Shown: piece after piece, positions 29,699 to 39,238 of the stretch
How the letters are laid out: every line of letters begins with the position of its first letter
Position numbering within the stretch: position 1 is the first letter of the stretch
Assembly: GCF_024199945.1 (NCBI RefSeq)
Contig: NZ_JANADP010000001.1
Location: forward strand, 186,001-250,000
Direction of reading: 5' to 3'
DNA length: 64,000 nucleotides
Source of the DNA: Bradyrhizobium sp. CCGUVB4N
Lineage (GTDB): Bacteria > Pseudomonadota > Alphaproteobacteria > Rhizobiales > Xanthobacteraceae
The notes under the pieces: generated by a model
The model's database searches: none
Told to the model about the DNA's origin: nothing
Seen by the model: the letters and a program-made list of their open reading frames with translations, nothing else
Made by a program: the position numbers and the translations under genes

Positions 29699-30259
29699 AT
29701 GCAGGATTCCCAGAACAGCTCGCCGGTCTGGCACGGCACCACGATTTTGACGGTCCGCAAGGGCGGCAAGGTGGTGGTCGGCGGCGACGGCCAGGTCTCG
29801 ATCGGCCAGACCGTGATCAAGTCCAACGCCAAAAAGGTCCGGAAACTCGGCAAGGGCGACGTCATCGGCGGCTTCGCCGGCGCCACCGCCGACGCCTTCA
29901 CGCTGTTTGAGCGGCTCGAATCCAAGCTCGAGCAATATCCGGGGCAACTGACCCGGGCCGCCGTGGAGCTCGCCAAGGACTGGCGCACCGACCGCTACCT
30001 GCGGCGGCTGGAGGCCATGATGATCGTGGCCGACAAGGACGTCTCCCTGGTCCTGACCGGGACCGGCGACGTGCTCGAGCCCGAGGCCGGCGTCATGGCG
30101 ATCGGCTCCGGCGGCAATTATGCGCTGGCCGCGGCCCGCGCCCTGATCGACACCGACAAGGACGCCGAGACCATCGTCCGCCGCTCGCTCGACATCGCCG
30201 CCGACATCTGCGTCTACACCAACCGCAACGTCACCATCGAAACGCTGACGGCCGGCTGA
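29699..30259 (+). CDS. hslV: ATP-dependent protease proteolytic subunit HslV
   Basis: A 186-residue Ntn hydrolase of the two-part HslUV protease. The catalytic Thr is the first Thr of [18 protein letters not shown], about residue 14, so about a dozen residues must be removed to expose it; E. coli HslV has only Met before Thr. Other family parts are [20 protein letters not shown] and [18 protein letters not shown]. The genes hslV and hslU are separated here by a DUF2585 gene. Heat-shock control is expected but I could not assign a promoter. Confidence 0.97.
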   Translation: MQDSQNSSPVWHGTTILTVRKGGKVVVGGDGQVSIGQTVIKSNAKKVRKLGKGDVIGGFAGATADAFTLFERLESKLEQYPGQLTRAAVELAKDWRTDRYLRRLEAMMIVADKDVSLVLTGTGDVLEPEAGVMAIGSGGNYALAAARALIDTDKDAETIVRRSLDIAADICVYTNRNVTIETLTAG

Positions 30260-30263
30260 GCGG

Positions 30264-30887
30264 ATGGCATTGGCCCGCAGCGACAGCCCGACCCGACCCG
30301 CGTTTCCGGCGCTCGCCTGGGTCGGCATCGCGCTGTTGCTGCTGGCGCTGCAGGCCTCGATCCTGTTCGCGATGGGGCGGGTGCCGATCTGCACCTGCGG
30401 GTATGTCAAGCTCTGGCACGGCGTGGTGAACAGCTCGGAGAACTCCCAGCACATCGCCGACTGGTACAGTTTCTCGCACGTGCTGCATGGCTTCCTGTTC
30501 TATGGGCTGACCTGGCTGTTGTTCTCGCGACGCTTGAGCTCTTTGCAGCTCTCCTGGCCGGCGCGGCTGATCATCGCGATGCTGATCGAGGGCGCCTGGG
30601 AGATCGTCGAGAACTCGCCGTTCATCATCGAGCGCTACCGCGCCGGCACGATCTCGCTGGATTATTTCGGCGACAGCATCGTCAACTCGGTCTCTGACAA
30701 TCTGTTCATGGTGCTGGGCTTCCTCACCGCGCGCGTGCTGCCGATCCCTGCAACCGTCGTGATCGGGCTCGCGTTCGAAATCATGCTGGCGCTGCACATT
30801 CGCGACAATCTGACGCTCAACGTCCTGATGCTCATCCATCCGATCGAGGCCGTGAAGGAATGGCAATCCGGTCCGCCGATCATTTGA
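30264..30887 (+). CDS. DUF2585 (UPF0314) membrane protein
   Basis: A 207-residue membrane protein of unknown role, 4 bases after hslV and before hslU. There are about four to five hydrophobic segments ([20 protein letters not shown] near the N terminus). A conserved-looking loop, [20 protein letters not shown], and [38 protein letters not shown] match the UPF0314 pattern. The conserved His, Asp and Glu residues suggest an enzyme in the membrane, perhaps acting on a lipid, but the function is open. Confidence 0.88.
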   Translation: MALARSDSPTRPAFPALAWVGIALLLLALQASILFAMGRVPICTCGYVKLWHGVVNSSENSQHIADWYSFSHVLHGFLFYGLTWLLFSRRLSSLQLSWPARLIIAMLIEGAWEIVENSPFIIERYRAGTISLDYFGDSIVNSVSDNLFMVLGFLTARVLPIPATVVIGLAFEIMLALHIRDNLTLNVLMLIHPIEAVKEWQSGPPII

Positions 30888-30939
30888 CGGTCAAAAAACC
30901 GGCTTGTCCCCGCCGGCTTCTAATCCTAGCTAAGGTCCC

Positions 30940-32244
30940 ATGACAGACTTTTCCCCCCGCGAAATCGTTTCCGAACTCGACCGTTTCATCGTCGGCCAGG
31001 CCGATGCCAAGCGCGCCGTCTCGATCGCGCTGCGCAACCGCTGGCGGCGACAGCAGCTGACCGGCTCGCTGCGCGAAGAGGTGCTGCCGAAGAACATCCT
31101 GATGATCGGCCCGACCGGCGTCGGCAAAACGGAAATCGCGCGGCGATTGGCGAAACTCGCGAATGCGCCGTTTCTGAAGGTGGAAGCCACGAAGTTCACC
31201 GAGGTCGGCTATGTCGGCCGCGACGTCGAGCAGATCGTGCGCGATCTCGTCGAGGTCGCGATCGCCCAGGTGCGCGAGCGCAAGCGCAAGGATGTGCAGG
31301 CGCGCGCCCAGCTCGCCGCGGAAGAGCGCGTGCTCGATGCGCTGGTCGGCGCTAATGCGAGCTCGGCGACGCGGGAATCCTTCCGCAAGAAGCTGCGCGC
31401 CGGCGAGCTCAACGACAAGGAAATCGAGATCGAGACGCAGTCGTCCGGCAGCGGCATGCCGATGTTCGAGATTCCGGGCATGCCGGGCGCGCAGATGGGC
31501 GCGATCTCGATCGGCGATATTTTCGGCAAGATGGGCGGCCGCAGCAAGACGCGGCGGCTGACGGTCGAGGGCTCGCACGAGATCCTCGTCAACGAAGAGT
31601 CCGACAAGCTGCTCGACACCGACCAGCTGACGCTGGAGGCGATCAGCGCCGTCGAGAACAACGGCATCGTGTTCCTCGACGAGATCGACAAGATCTGCGC
31701 CCGCGATGGCCGCGTCGGCGGCGACGTCTCGCGCGAGGGCGTGCAACGCGACCTGCTGCCGCTGATCGAGGGCACCACGGTCTCGACCAAGCACGGCGCG
31801 GTCAAGACCGACCACGTCCTGTTCATTGCCTCCGGCGCCTTCCACGTCGCAAAGCCGTCCGACCTGTTGCCGGAATTGCAGGGCCGCCTGCCGATCCGCG
31901 TCGAGCTGCAGGCCCTGACCCGCGACGACATGCGTCGCATCCTGACCGAGCCCGAGGCCTCGCTGATCAAGCAATATGTCGCCCTGATGCAGACCGAAGG
32001 CGTCACGCTCGACATCACCGACGATGCCATCGATGCGCTCGCCGACGTCGCGGTCGCCGTCAATTCGACCGTCGAGAACATCGGCGCCCGCAGGCTGCAG
32101 ACCGTGATGGAGCGCGTGCTGGACGAAATCTCCTTCACCGCCCCCGACCGCAACGGCGAGACCGTCCGGGTCGATGCCGATTTCGTGCAGAAGCATGTCG
32201 GCGACCTCGCCAAGAACGCGGATTTGAGCCGGTTTATTTTGTAA
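30940..32244 (+). CDS. hslU: ATP-dependent protease ATPase subunit HslU
   Basis: A 434-residue AAA+ unfoldase that feeds HslV. Walker A is [20 protein letters not shown], followed by [20 protein letters not shown] with the pore GYVG, the I-domain (about residues 110-235) and Walker [17 protein letters not shown]. The C-terminal end NADLSRFIL is the tail that inserts into HslV. Length is normal. A repeat (A3) follows within 30 bases and may end the transcript. Confidence 0.98.
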   Translation: MTDFSPREIVSELDRFIVGQADAKRAVSIALRNRWRRQQLTGSLREEVLPKNILMIGPTGVGKTEIARRLAKLANAPFLKVEATKFTEVGYVGRDVEQIVRDLVEVAIAQVRERKRKDVQARAQLAAEERVLDALVGANASSATRESFRKKLRAGELNDKEIEIETQSSGSGMPMFEIPGMPGAQMGAISIGDIFGKMGGRSKTRRLTVEGSHEILVNEESDKLLDTDQLTLEAISAVENNGIVFLDEIDKICARDGRVGGDVSREGVQRDLLPLIEGTTVSTKHGAVKTDHVLFIASGAFHVAKPSDLLPELQGRLPIRVELQALTRDDMRRILTEPEASLIKQYVALMQTEGVTLDITDDAIDALADVAVAVNSTVENIGARRLQTVMERVLDEISFTAPDRNGETVRVDADFVQKHVGDLAKNADLSRFIL

Positions 32245-32268
32245 TTCAGGGCGGCCGCGCTATTCATT

Positions 32269-32402
32269 CCGCCGTCGTCCCGGCGAAAGCCGGGACCCAT
32301 AACCACCAACGCTTATTGTTGGAAATGATAGCGGCCCCAGCCTTGGCTCAAAACGAACATTCGTGGCTATGGGTCCCGGCCTTCGCCGGGACGACGCCGG
32401 AG
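32269..32402. repeat. Composite palindromic intergenic element, copy A3
   Basis: Left arm GCCGTCGTCCCGGCGAAAGC and the inverted right arm CTTCGCCGGGACGACGCCGG, with about 70 bases between that differ from copies A1, A2 and A4. It lies directly after hslU. The right arm reaches the apparent start of the next gene, so it may carry part of that gene's 5' untranslated region. Confidence 0.82.
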
Positions 32403-32403
32403 G

Positions 32404-33549
32404 TTGACGCGCGCCGGGTGCCGCGTGCCCGCTAGCATTTGGCAAAATCCCTGGCGGCTGCTGCTCGCGATCAACGCGGCGGTCATCGTCGGCGTGTTCG
32501 TTCACAAGATCCAGCTGCCGCCTTACGTCCCCTATATCCACCTCCTCGTCGATTACCATTTCGGCTTCATCAAGCGCGGCCTGATCGGGGCTGTTGTCGC
32601 GCTGTTCACCAGCAACGTGCCTGTGTGGCTGGTGTTCGCACTCGGCGGCGGGACCTGGCTGGTGACATCGGCGCTGTACGCAAAGCTGTTTCAGAAGACG
32701 TTCGGCTTCACCGCGAAGACGCTGCCGCTGTTCGTCTTCATCGCGGGATCGCCGTTCTTCCTGAAGAACTTCATGCACACGCTCGGCCATTTCGACATCT
32801 ATGGCTGTGCGCTGGCGATCATCCTGTTGCTGATGCCGGCCAGCTCACTCGTGTTCGTGGCGACGGCGGCGCTGTTCTCGATCATCCTCGTGCTGATCCA
32901 CCACATTCATCTGCTGATGTATGTGCCGACGATCATCACCATCGTCGTGACCAGGCACTATCTCGCTTACGGCCTCAATCGCGGCAATGTCGCGTTCGGC
33001 ATCGCCGCCCTCGCCGCGGTCTCCGCGCTGTTCTTTGCGGCGCAGTTCCTCGGAACGATGCCGGTGCCGGAAGCGGATTTCGTCGCGTACCTGAAAACGC
33101 GGATGGCCGATCCCTCGCGCACCGATCTGCTGCAATTCAGCTACATCTGGTACCAGCCGCTGGCGAAGGAGCTTTCGGATACCTGGGGCCGCCTGCCGCA
33201 CAACAGCCTCGGCATTCCCGTGTTCGCGCTGCTGATCTGGCTGCACACACCGCTGTGGCGCTATTTTGCGAAGCTGATCGGCAATCTCGCGAACCAGACA
33301 CACCGGCGTCTCGTCATCGCAGCGCTGATCGGAATCAGCCTCGCCTATCTCGTGATGTTCGCGATGGTGTTCGACTATTCGCGCTGGATCTCGAACTGGG
33401 CGGTCTGCATGTTCCTGATGCTGCATGCCGTGAAGATGTTGCCGGCCAAGCACGAGACAGTTCTGATTCCGGAAGAAGACCAGAAGACCAACATCTTCGG
33501 CCTGATCATCACACTGATCCCGCGCGTCGGCATCGTCCGGCCGTTCTAG
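32404..33549 (+). CDS. Polytopic membrane protein of unknown function
   Basis: A protein of up to 381 residues with about eight to ten hydrophobic segments and short polar loops. An early stretch, VDYHFGFIKRGLIGAVVALF, precedes the main membrane part, and FDYSRWISNWAVCMFLMLHA lies near the end; the layout resembles integral membrane transferases (GT-C like), but I see no signature. The start is unclear: the open frame begins with TTG at 32404 inside the repeat, and a GTG at 32425 is a second choice, each with poor ribosome-binding sites. It is convergent with smr. Confidence 0.7.
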   Translation: MTRAGCRVPASIWQNPWRLLLAINAAVIVGVFVHKIQLPPYVPYIHLLVDYHFGFIKRGLIGAVVALFTSNVPVWLVFALGGGTWLVTSALYAKLFQKTFGFTAKTLPLFVFIAGSPFFLKNFMHTLGHFDIYGCALAIILLLMPASSLVFVATAALFSIILVLIHHIHLLMYVPTIITIVVTRHYLAYGLNRGNVAFGIAALAAVSALFFAAQFLGTMPVPEADFVAYLKTRMADPSRTDLLQFSYIWYQPLAKELSDTWGRLPHNSLGIPVFALLIWLHTPLWRYFAKLIGNLANQTHRRLVIAALIGISLAYLVMFAMVFDYSRWISNWAVCMFLMLHAVKMLPAKHETVLIPEEDQKTNIFGLIITLIPRVGIVRPF

Positions 33550-34139
33550 AACCGCGCCCGCCGGATCCGCACGTAGAGTGCACCCTCGCCGCCATGACCG
33601 ATAGCGGCCTCTTCAAAGCCGACGACGAAGGCGCGGAATTCCGGCAGGCTCAGCCATTCCGGCACCTGCCGGCGCAGCACGCCGCTTTCGCCGCCGCTGC
33701 GGCCCTTGCCGGTGATGACGAGCACGAAGGTCAGGCCGTCCTGATGGGCGCGGTGGAGAAAACCGGTCAAGGCGCGGTGCGCGCGCATCTGGGTCATGCC
33801 GTGCAGATCAAGCCGCGCCTCGATCTCGCTGCGGCCACGTGACAGCTTGGTCCGCTCGCGCTTGCCGAGCGGCGCGAGTGGCGGCATCGCTGGCTTTGAT
33901 GGGCGCGGGGCGGCCGCAGCAGCCAATGGCCGCGGCGACAGCGCCGGCTTGGCGACATGCGCGGCAGGCGCAGGCTCCGCGCGCGGCGCGGGATGCAGCT
34001 TCGTCGCGCGATGCTTCCGCAGCGGCTTGACCTGTTTTGCGACGAGCTCCCACAGCTCGCGATCTTCCTCGGTGAGCCCACGACGGCGCGGCGAGGGACG
34101 CGGAGGATCCAGCACGGGCGGACGGGACGATCGCTTCAT
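33546..34139 (-). CDS. Smr-domain protein
   Basis: A 197-residue protein with a basic N-terminal part (about 1-110, Ala/Pro/Arg rich, low complexity) and a C-terminal Smr domain. The domain shows EARLDLHGMTQMRAHRALTG (LDxH), FVLVITGKGRSGGESGVLR and IGHGGEGALYVRIRR (HGGxGAL), the parts needed for nuclease activity in related SmrA/MutS2 domains. A role in DNA or RNA cleavage is likely. The ATG overlaps the stop of mltA by 4 bases, so they are co-translated. The N-terminal tail length varies in the family. Confidence 0.93.
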   Translation of the reverse strand: MKRSSRPPVLDPPRPSPRRRGLTEEDRELWELVAKQVKPLRKHRATKLHPAPRAEPAPAAHVAKPALSPRPLAAAAAPRPSKPAMPPLAPLGKRERTKLSRGRSEIEARLDLHGMTQMRAHRALTGFLHRAHQDGLTFVLVITGKGRSGGESGVLRRQVPEWLSLPEFRAFVVGFEEAAIGHGGEGALYVRIRRARF

Positions 34140-35659
34140 TGCTGGTGGGGACGACTTTTCATGTGCCTGCGCGGTTCGCGAACAGGTTCTATCACAGGAC
34201 GCGGCGCCGGCAGCGGCACCGGGCCGGCGATTGCGACGGTCTCGCCCTTCGTCGGGTCCTTGGCCGTGTCCTTGGCCGCCTCCTTGGGATCGGTCTGCGG
34301 AAACAGCTTTGCGATCTTCTCCGACGGCCGCGGATCCGGCACCGGCAGCCGCGCGGCGCGCAGGCCGGGATCGAGGCTCTTCGGCACCAGCATCACGAAA
34401 TGCATGGGGTGACGCAGCCGGCCCGAGACGCGGCCGGCGTCAGCGCCCGCGCCAAAATAGAGATCCGCGCGGGCAGGCCCGATGATGGCCGAGCCGGTGT
34501 CCTGCGCGATCATCAGGCGATGGAACGGCGTCTTGGCGCGGTCGGACTCGATCGGCAGCTCGCCCTCGATGAAGAACGGCGTGCCGTAGACGTGGAGCGA
34601 TTTGTCGACCGCGATCGAACGGCCGGCGGTCAGCGGGATGCCTTGCGCACCGACCGCTTCGTCCTTGTCGGACAGATTGACCTCGCGGAAGAAGATGTAG
34701 GAGCGGTTCTGGCGCCGCAGCTCCTTGGCGCCATCAGGGTTCTGCGCCATCCACTCCCTGATCTTCTGCATCGACATCTCCTCCCTCGGAATGATGCCGC
34801 GCTCGATCAGGACACGCCCGACGGCCGTGTAGGGATAGCCGTTATAGGAATCGTAGTTGAGCCGAAGGGTGCTGCCGTCGTCGAACTTGATCCGCGCCGA
34901 GCCCTGGATCTGGGCGAACAGCAGATCGGTCGGGTCCTTCAGCCAGGCGACCTCCAGCCCGCGGCCGGCGATCTTGCCGTCCTCGATCTCGCCGCGGTCG
35001 TAATAGGGCACCAGCTTGCGGCGGCCGATCTTGCGGTAGACCGATCCCTTGTTGGGCAGGCTGACCGAGGCCTGATTGAAGCCGCGCACGAACAGGTTGG
35101 AGGGGCGGCGATAGACCGGGACGTTGTAGACATCGGTCTGCGTGCGCGATCCGTCCAGCACCGGCTCGTAATAACCGGTGACGAAGCCGTCGGGCTCGCC
35201 GAGCCGCGAAATCCGCAGCGGCGAAAAATTCTCCTCGAAGAAAATCTTCGCCTGGGCGTCGTCGGCCGGCTCGAGCGATTTGACGGCCCGGCAGGGTTCG
35301 CTCAACGAGCCGCCCAGGGCCTTCTGTTCGGGAGCGCCGGTCTGCGCATTGATCGAGCGGCAGCTGGCGCGAAAGGTCTTGTAGGCCGCGAGATGATCGT
35401 CCTCGCTCCAGCCCTTCACGTCGGCCCAGGCCAGCGGCAGATATTGCGCGCCGGGAATCTCGAACGGGAGCGGGAGCTGCGGGTAGGGCAAAGCCCGCGG
35501 CGGGATCGCAGCGACTTCGGGAAGGTGGTGGTAATGGCTGCGGTAGTGACGCCGCGCAGCCTCGGCGCCAAGCGAAAACGAAGCCAGCACGACGAGGCCT
35601 GCGCAAAGCGCCGTCGCGCTGTTCTTCAGAAAGATCTTAATTCGCGCTTCCGGTGCCAA
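34136..35659 (-). CDS. mltA: Membrane-bound lytic murein transglycosylase A (MltA)
   Basis: A 507-residue periplasmic enzyme that cleaves peptidoglycan with formation of 1,6-anhydro ends. An N-terminal hydrophobic signal (ATALCAGLVVLASFSLGAEA) precedes the MltA core with GYYEPVLDGSRTQTDVYNV and the 3D-domain region QDTGSAIIGPARADLYFGAG, which carries the catalytic Asp. No lipobox is seen, so a soluble or signal-anchored form is likely. A Pro-rich tail of about 70 residues follows. The TTG start overlaps the end of the Tim44-like gene by 23 bases. Confidence 0.93.
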   Translation of the reverse strand: MAPEARIKIFLKNSATALCAGLVVLASFSLGAEAARRHYRSHYHHLPEVAAIPPRALPYPQLPLPFEIPGAQYLPLAWADVKGWSEDDHLAAYKTFRASCRSINAQTGAPEQKALGGSLSEPCRAVKSLEPADDAQAKIFFEENFSPLRISRLGEPDGFVTGYYEPVLDGSRTQTDVYNVPVYRRPSNLFVRGFNQASVSLPNKGSVYRKIGRRKLVPYYDRGEIEDGKIAGRGLEVAWLKDPTDLLFAQIQGSARIKFDDGSTLRLNYDSYNGYPYTAVGRVLIERGIIPREEMSMQKIREWMAQNPDGAKELRRQNRSYIFFREVNLSDKDEAVGAQGIPLTAGRSIAVDKSLHVYGTPFFIEGELPIESDRAKTPFHRLMIAQDTGSAIIGPARADLYFGAGADAGRVSGRLRHPMHFVMLVPKSLDPGLRAARLPVPDPRPSEKIAKLFPQTDPKEAAKDTAKDPTKGETVAIAGPVPLPAPRPVIEPVREPRRHMKSRPHQQ

Positions 35660-36341
35660 CCAGCTTCCAGTTCGGATCGCGAGAGGTGGTGTCGCGGGCG
35701 AAAGTCCAGATATCGGTGATATCGGCGACCTTGTCGGCGCTACCGTCGACGATGTTGCCGGCCTTGTCGCGGGTGGCCGAGATCATCTGCGAGACGAAGC
35801 GGATGGTCAGCTGCGCCGTGCGGTCGCGCAACTCGGCGCCGACCAGCTCAGCCTTGTCGATCGAGACGAAGCGCGTCTCGGTCTTCTGCTCGTTCTTCTC
35901 GCGGTCCTTGATCGCGGCGTCGAAGCTCTCATAGACCTCCGACGACAGCAGGTCGCGCAGCGCGCGGCGGTCGCCATTGGCGAAGGCCAGCACGATCATC
36001 TCATAGGCGCCGCGGGCGCCCGAGATGAAGTGACGCGGATCGAAGGTGGAATCCTTGTCGACGATGGCATCGAGGCCCTGGGCGAGCGCAGTGCCCGGTT
36101 CGGTCAGGCCCTTCCAGCGATCGGAGGGCGGAGCCGGCTCGGCCGTCGGCGCCACGGGCGCCTGGTCGATCACCTTGCCTGGCATGGTCACGACGTTCTT
36201 GTCCGGGGCACCACCCAGCGTATTGCGAGCCGTGCGGTCGAACGGCGGCCGTTCGTTGCCGGTCCGCTGCCCCAGCACGCTGCGCAGTCGCAGGAAAATA
36301 AAGACCGCCAGCGCCAGGAAAATGATGGTGTAGATGTCCAC
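35637..36341 (-). CDS. Tim44-like domain protein
   Basis: A 234-residue protein with one N-terminal membrane helix (MDIYTIIFLALAVFIFLRLR) and a C-terminal Tim44-like domain (about 100-230) with FISGARGAYEMIVLAFANGD and DTTSRDPNWKLVGT. In mitochondria Tim44 tethers Hsp70 to the import pore; the bacterial version (TimA) is of uncertain role in the inner membrane. I prefer the GTG at 36341 because the family begins with that membrane helix; the frame is open to 36416. The downstream mltA and smr genes follow closely. Confidence 0.9.
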   Translation of the reverse strand: MDIYTIIFLALAVFIFLRLRSVLGQRTGNERPPFDRTARNTLGGAPDKNVVTMPGKVIDQAPVAPTAEPAPPSDRWKGLTEPGTALAQGLDAIVDKDSTFDPRHFISGARGAYEMIVLAFANGDRRALRDLLSSEVYESFDAAIKDREKNEQKTETRFVSIDKAELVGAELRDRTAQLTIRFVSQMISATRDKAGNIVDGSADKVADITDIWTFARDTTSRDPNWKLVGTGSAN

Positions 36342-36744
36342 GTGGTATTCGCTTTCTGGTCTTTTCGAGAAGGGGCCGTCGCCGGGAAAATCGATCCGGC
36401 CAGTAGACCGTTCCATACGGGAACGGCAAGTCTACATCACCATTTTGGGTCCGAGCGTCACGTCCGCCGGATGTAGGCACGAAATTTGGCCCGGCCAATG
36501 GCGCCTTTTGGCACAGCGCGGAGTGTAGCGCGTTTTATGCTTAAGGGGAAACCCGATCCTGGCCGGAAATCGCGCATCTTCAAGCGTTTAACATGCGATT
36601 TCGGGTTAGGGACGGGTCAAACGTCACAGTTACGGGCGCGGCCCGGATCGATCCTCCGGAGCCGTTCGTCCTTGTCGAATGAGGCGGCCCTATGTTAGCC
36701 AACCGCCGCGAAATTCAGCCCAAATCGGGTAAGGAGACACTTCG
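36342..36744. other. Divergent intergenic region Tim44-like / secB
   Basis: About 400 bases without a convincing gene. A TTGGCA near 36508 and a T/A-rich TTTTATGCTTAAG near 36534 could form a promoter toward secB, but the spacing (19) is long. A small open frame at 36486-36698 shows no family resemblance. Confidence 0.4.
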
Positions 36745-37230
36745 ATGACCAACGGTAACGGTACCCCTCCCGAGGCGGCCCAGGCTCCCCAGCTCAACGT
36801 GCTGGCGCAGTATACCAAGGACCTCTCGTTCGAAAATCCGAACGCACCGGGCTCGCTCCAGCCGCAAAACCAGGCGCCCCAGATCAACATCCAGATCAAT
36901 GTCAGCGCCAACAACCTCAGCGATTCCGAGTTCGAGGTCACGCTGTCGGTCGAGGGCAAGGCCGAGAACGCGGGCAAGGTGATGTTCTCGTTCGAGCTCG
37001 CCTATGCCGGCGTGTTCCGGATCGTCAACGTGCCGAAGGAAAACCTGCACCCGCTGGTCATGATCGAGTGCCCGCGCCTGCTGTTCCCGTTCGCCCGCGA
37101 GATCATCGCGACCGCCGTGCGCGACGGCGGGTTCCCGCCCCTGATGCTGGACCCGGTCGATTTCGTCGGTCTCTATCGCCAGAACATGGAGCGGCAAATG
37201 GCCGCCGGTGGTCAGGCCGGCCAGGCGTAA
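36745..37230 (+). CDS. secB: Protein-export chaperone SecB
   Basis: A 161-residue tetrameric chaperone that keeps preproteins unfolded for SecA. It has [40 protein letters not shown] and the conserved [20 protein letters not shown] and [15 protein letters not shown]. Length matches the family. AAGGAG stands upstream of the ATG. It is convergent with dnaQ with only 9 bases between the two stops. Confidence 0.98.
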   Translation: MTNGNGTPPEAAQAPQLNVLAQYTKDLSFENPNAPGSLQPQNQAPQINIQINVSANNLSDSEFEVTLSVEGKAENAGKVMFSFELAYAGVFRIVNVPKENLHPLVMIECPRLLFPFAREIIATAVRDGGFPPLMLDPVDFVGLYRQNMERQMAAGGQAGQA

Positions 37231-37239
37231 GGCTAAGGC

Positions 37240-37959
37240 CTAACCAGCAGGATCGACGGTAGCTGGAGCGGGCAGGAACTCGTTCCAGATCGCCTTGTCG
37301 CCGAGCGTTGCGATGAAAGCCCGGTGGGCTTCGCGCTCGGCGTCTGACACCCGCGGCGCGAGCGGCACGGACCGCTGCCGCCGCGGCGCATCGCCCGCGG
37401 CATTGACGCGAATCTCCTGGGTGTCCGACGCCAGCAGCAGCTGCGACTGCCGCGCCCCGACCAGATCAACATAGACTTCAGCGAGCAGTTCGGAATCGAG
37501 CAGCGCGCCGTGCTTGGTGCGGTGTGAATTGTCGATCGAATAGCGCGAGCAGAGATCGTCGAGCCGGTTCGACACGCCAGGATGCTTGCGCCGCGCCAAC
37601 AAAAGCGTATCGACCAGCCGCTCGCGCGGGATCGCGGGACGCTTGATCCGGTCGAGCTCGGCATTGATGAAGCTGATGTCGAACGAGGCGTTGTGGATCA
37701 CCAGCGGCGCATCGCCGATGAATTCCAGAAACGCGTCGACCACCTCGGGGAATAGCGGCTTGGTCGACAGAAACTCCGCCGACAGCCCGTGCACCGCGAA
37801 GGCCTCCGCCGGCATATCTCGTTCGGGATTGATATAGACGTGGTACGTCTGTCCGGTCGGCATGCGGTTGAAGATCTCGACGCAGCCGATCTCGACCAGG
37901 CGATCGCCGCGCAAGGGATCGAGGCCGGTGGTTTCGGTATCGAGAACGATTTCACGCAT
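37240..37959 (-). CDS. dnaQ: DNA polymerase III epsilon subunit (3'-5' proofreading exonuclease)
   Basis: A 239-residue DEDDh exonuclease of the replicative polymerase. Exo I is IVLDTETTGLDP, Exo II is PLVIHNASFDISFINAEL and Exo III is KHGALLDSELLAEVY with the catalytic His and Asp. A C-terminal segment that would bind the alpha subunit clamp area follows. It is the first gene of the dnaQ-coaE-maf-ppsR group beside the presumed origin. The start is a plain ATG. Confidence 0.98.
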   Translation of the reverse strand: MREIVLDTETTGLDPLRGDRLVEIGCVEIFNRMPTGQTYHVYINPERDMPAEAFAVHGLSAEFLSTKPLFPEVVDAFLEFIGDAPLVIHNASFDISFINAELDRIKRPAIPRERLVDTLLLARRKHPGVSNRLDDLCSRYSIDNSHRTKHGALLDSELLAEVYVDLVGARQSQLLLASDTQEIRVNAAGDAPRRQRSVPLAPRVSDAEREAHRAFIATLGDKAIWNEFLPAPATVDPAG

Positions 37960-37997
37960 GATTCTGAGAGGTCTGAGGCGCCGTGTGGAGCGGCGAA

Positions 37998-38597
37998 TCA
38001 GGCTCGCCGCTGCGGCATCTTAACGACCTCAGCCAGGATGTGCGTGATTTGCGCGCGCACCGGCTCAAGTCCGTGTGAGGTATCCACGACGAAATCGGCC
38101 CGCTTGCGCTTTTCGGCATCGGGCGTCTGCTTGGCTATGATGGCGTCGAGCTTTGCTTCGTCCATGGTTCCCCGCGCCAGCACCCGTTCGCGCTGGACCT
38201 CCGGCGAGGTCGAGACCACGACCACGGCGTCGACCCGCTTCTCGCCACCGGTTTCGAACAGCAGCGGAATATCGAGAACCACGACCGGTGCTTTGGCGGC
38301 TTCGGCATCGGCAAAGAATTTCTGCCGGGAGGCACCGAGCATGGGGTGAACGATCTGCTCCAGTTGCTTGATCGCGGCAGGATCATGCACCACGCGCGCC
38401 GACAGTTTGGGACGATCGACCTTGCCGTTCGCGGTGGTGCCGGGGAAGGCGGCCTCGATCGCGGGCGCAGCCTCACCTTCATAGAGCTGATGGACGGCAG
38501 CATCGGCGTCGTAGACGGGCACACCGGCCTCCGCGAACAATTTCGCGGTGGTGGATTTGCCCATTCCGATCGAGCCGGTCAGTCCGAGAATCCGCAT
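37998..38597 (-). CDS. coaE: Dephospho-CoA kinase
   Basis: A 199-residue kinase for the last step of coenzyme A synthesis. The P-loop is [16 protein letters not shown] and later parts include [16 protein letters not shown] and [20 protein letters not shown]. The ATG at 38597 starts the family's MRILGLTGS; the extra nine codons upstream in the frame are not needed. It lies between dnaQ and maf on the minus strand, with a 24-base gap to maf. Confidence 0.97.
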   Translation of the reverse strand: MRILGLTGSIGMGKSTTAKLFAEAGVPVYDADAAVHQLYEGEAAPAIEAAFPGTTANGKVDRPKLSARVVHDPAAIKQLEQIVHPMLGASRQKFFADAEAAKAPVVVLDIPLLFETGGEKRVDAVVVVSTSPEVQRERVLARGTMDEAKLDAIIAKQTPDAEKRKRADFVVDTSHGLEPVRAQITHILAEVVKMPQRRA

Positions 38598-38620
38598 CAG
38601 CGCAAAACCATCCCTGTCAA

Positions 38621-39229
38621 TCACACCGTCATGAGCCGTTCGCGCCGCAGGAACGCAAGCAGCGGCAGCAGCGGCAGGCCGAGAATGGTGAAATGGTCGC
38701 CCTCGATCCGCTCGAACAGATGGATGCCAAGGCCTTCGAGCTGATAGGCACCGACGCTGGTGGTGACGGCATCACCGGCGGCGTCGAGATAGGCCGAAAG
38801 CTCGGCCTCGGTCATAGCTCGCATGGTCATGCGGGCAATCGACACATCCTCGAAAACAATCTTGCCGTCATGCGCCACCGCGACGGCGGAATTCAGCTCG
38901 TGGCTGTGACCGGCGAGATCGCGCAACTGCGCCAGCGCCTGGGCCCGACCGGCCGGCTTGTTGAAGAGGCGCTCGCCAAGCGCGAGCGTCTGGTCGGCGC
39001 CGATCACATAAGTTCCGGGACGATTGGCCGAGACGGCCTTGGCTTTCTCGCCCGCCAGCAGCAGGGCGATCTCGCGCGGGCTTGAAAGTCTCGAAGCAGC
39101 CTGGATGCCGCGCTCGTCGATGTCGGCGGTCGCAGTCTCGAATTCGAGCCCGGCGTTCGCCAGCAGCATTTTGCGTGCGCTGCTCTGCGAGGCCAGGATC
39201 AACGGAGTTTTGCCGCGCCACAGAGCCAT
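38621..39229 (-). CDS. maf: Maf family nucleotide pyrophosphatase
   Basis: A 202-residue house-cleaning nucleotide pyrophosphatase (Maf/YceF type). It has [20 protein letters not shown] near the start and [20 protein letters not shown] with the catalytic Asp, then [20 protein letters not shown] and [14 protein letters not shown]. The ATG at 39229 is preferred over a TTG at 39235. It follows ppsR by 9 bases on the same strand. The precise substrate (dTTP/UTP or m7GTP) cannot be told from the motifs visible here. Confidence 0.95.
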   Translation of the reverse strand: MALWRGKTPLILASQSSARKMLLANAGLEFETATADIDERGIQAASRLSSPREIALLLAGEKAKAVSANRPGTYVIGADQTLALGERLFNKPAGRAQALAQLRDLAGHSHELNSAVAVAHDGKIVFEDVSIARMTMRAMTEAELSAYLDAAGDAVTTSVGAYQLEGLGIHLFERIEGDHFTILGLPLLPLLAFLRRERLMTV

Positions 39230-39238
39230 TTTCAAAAG

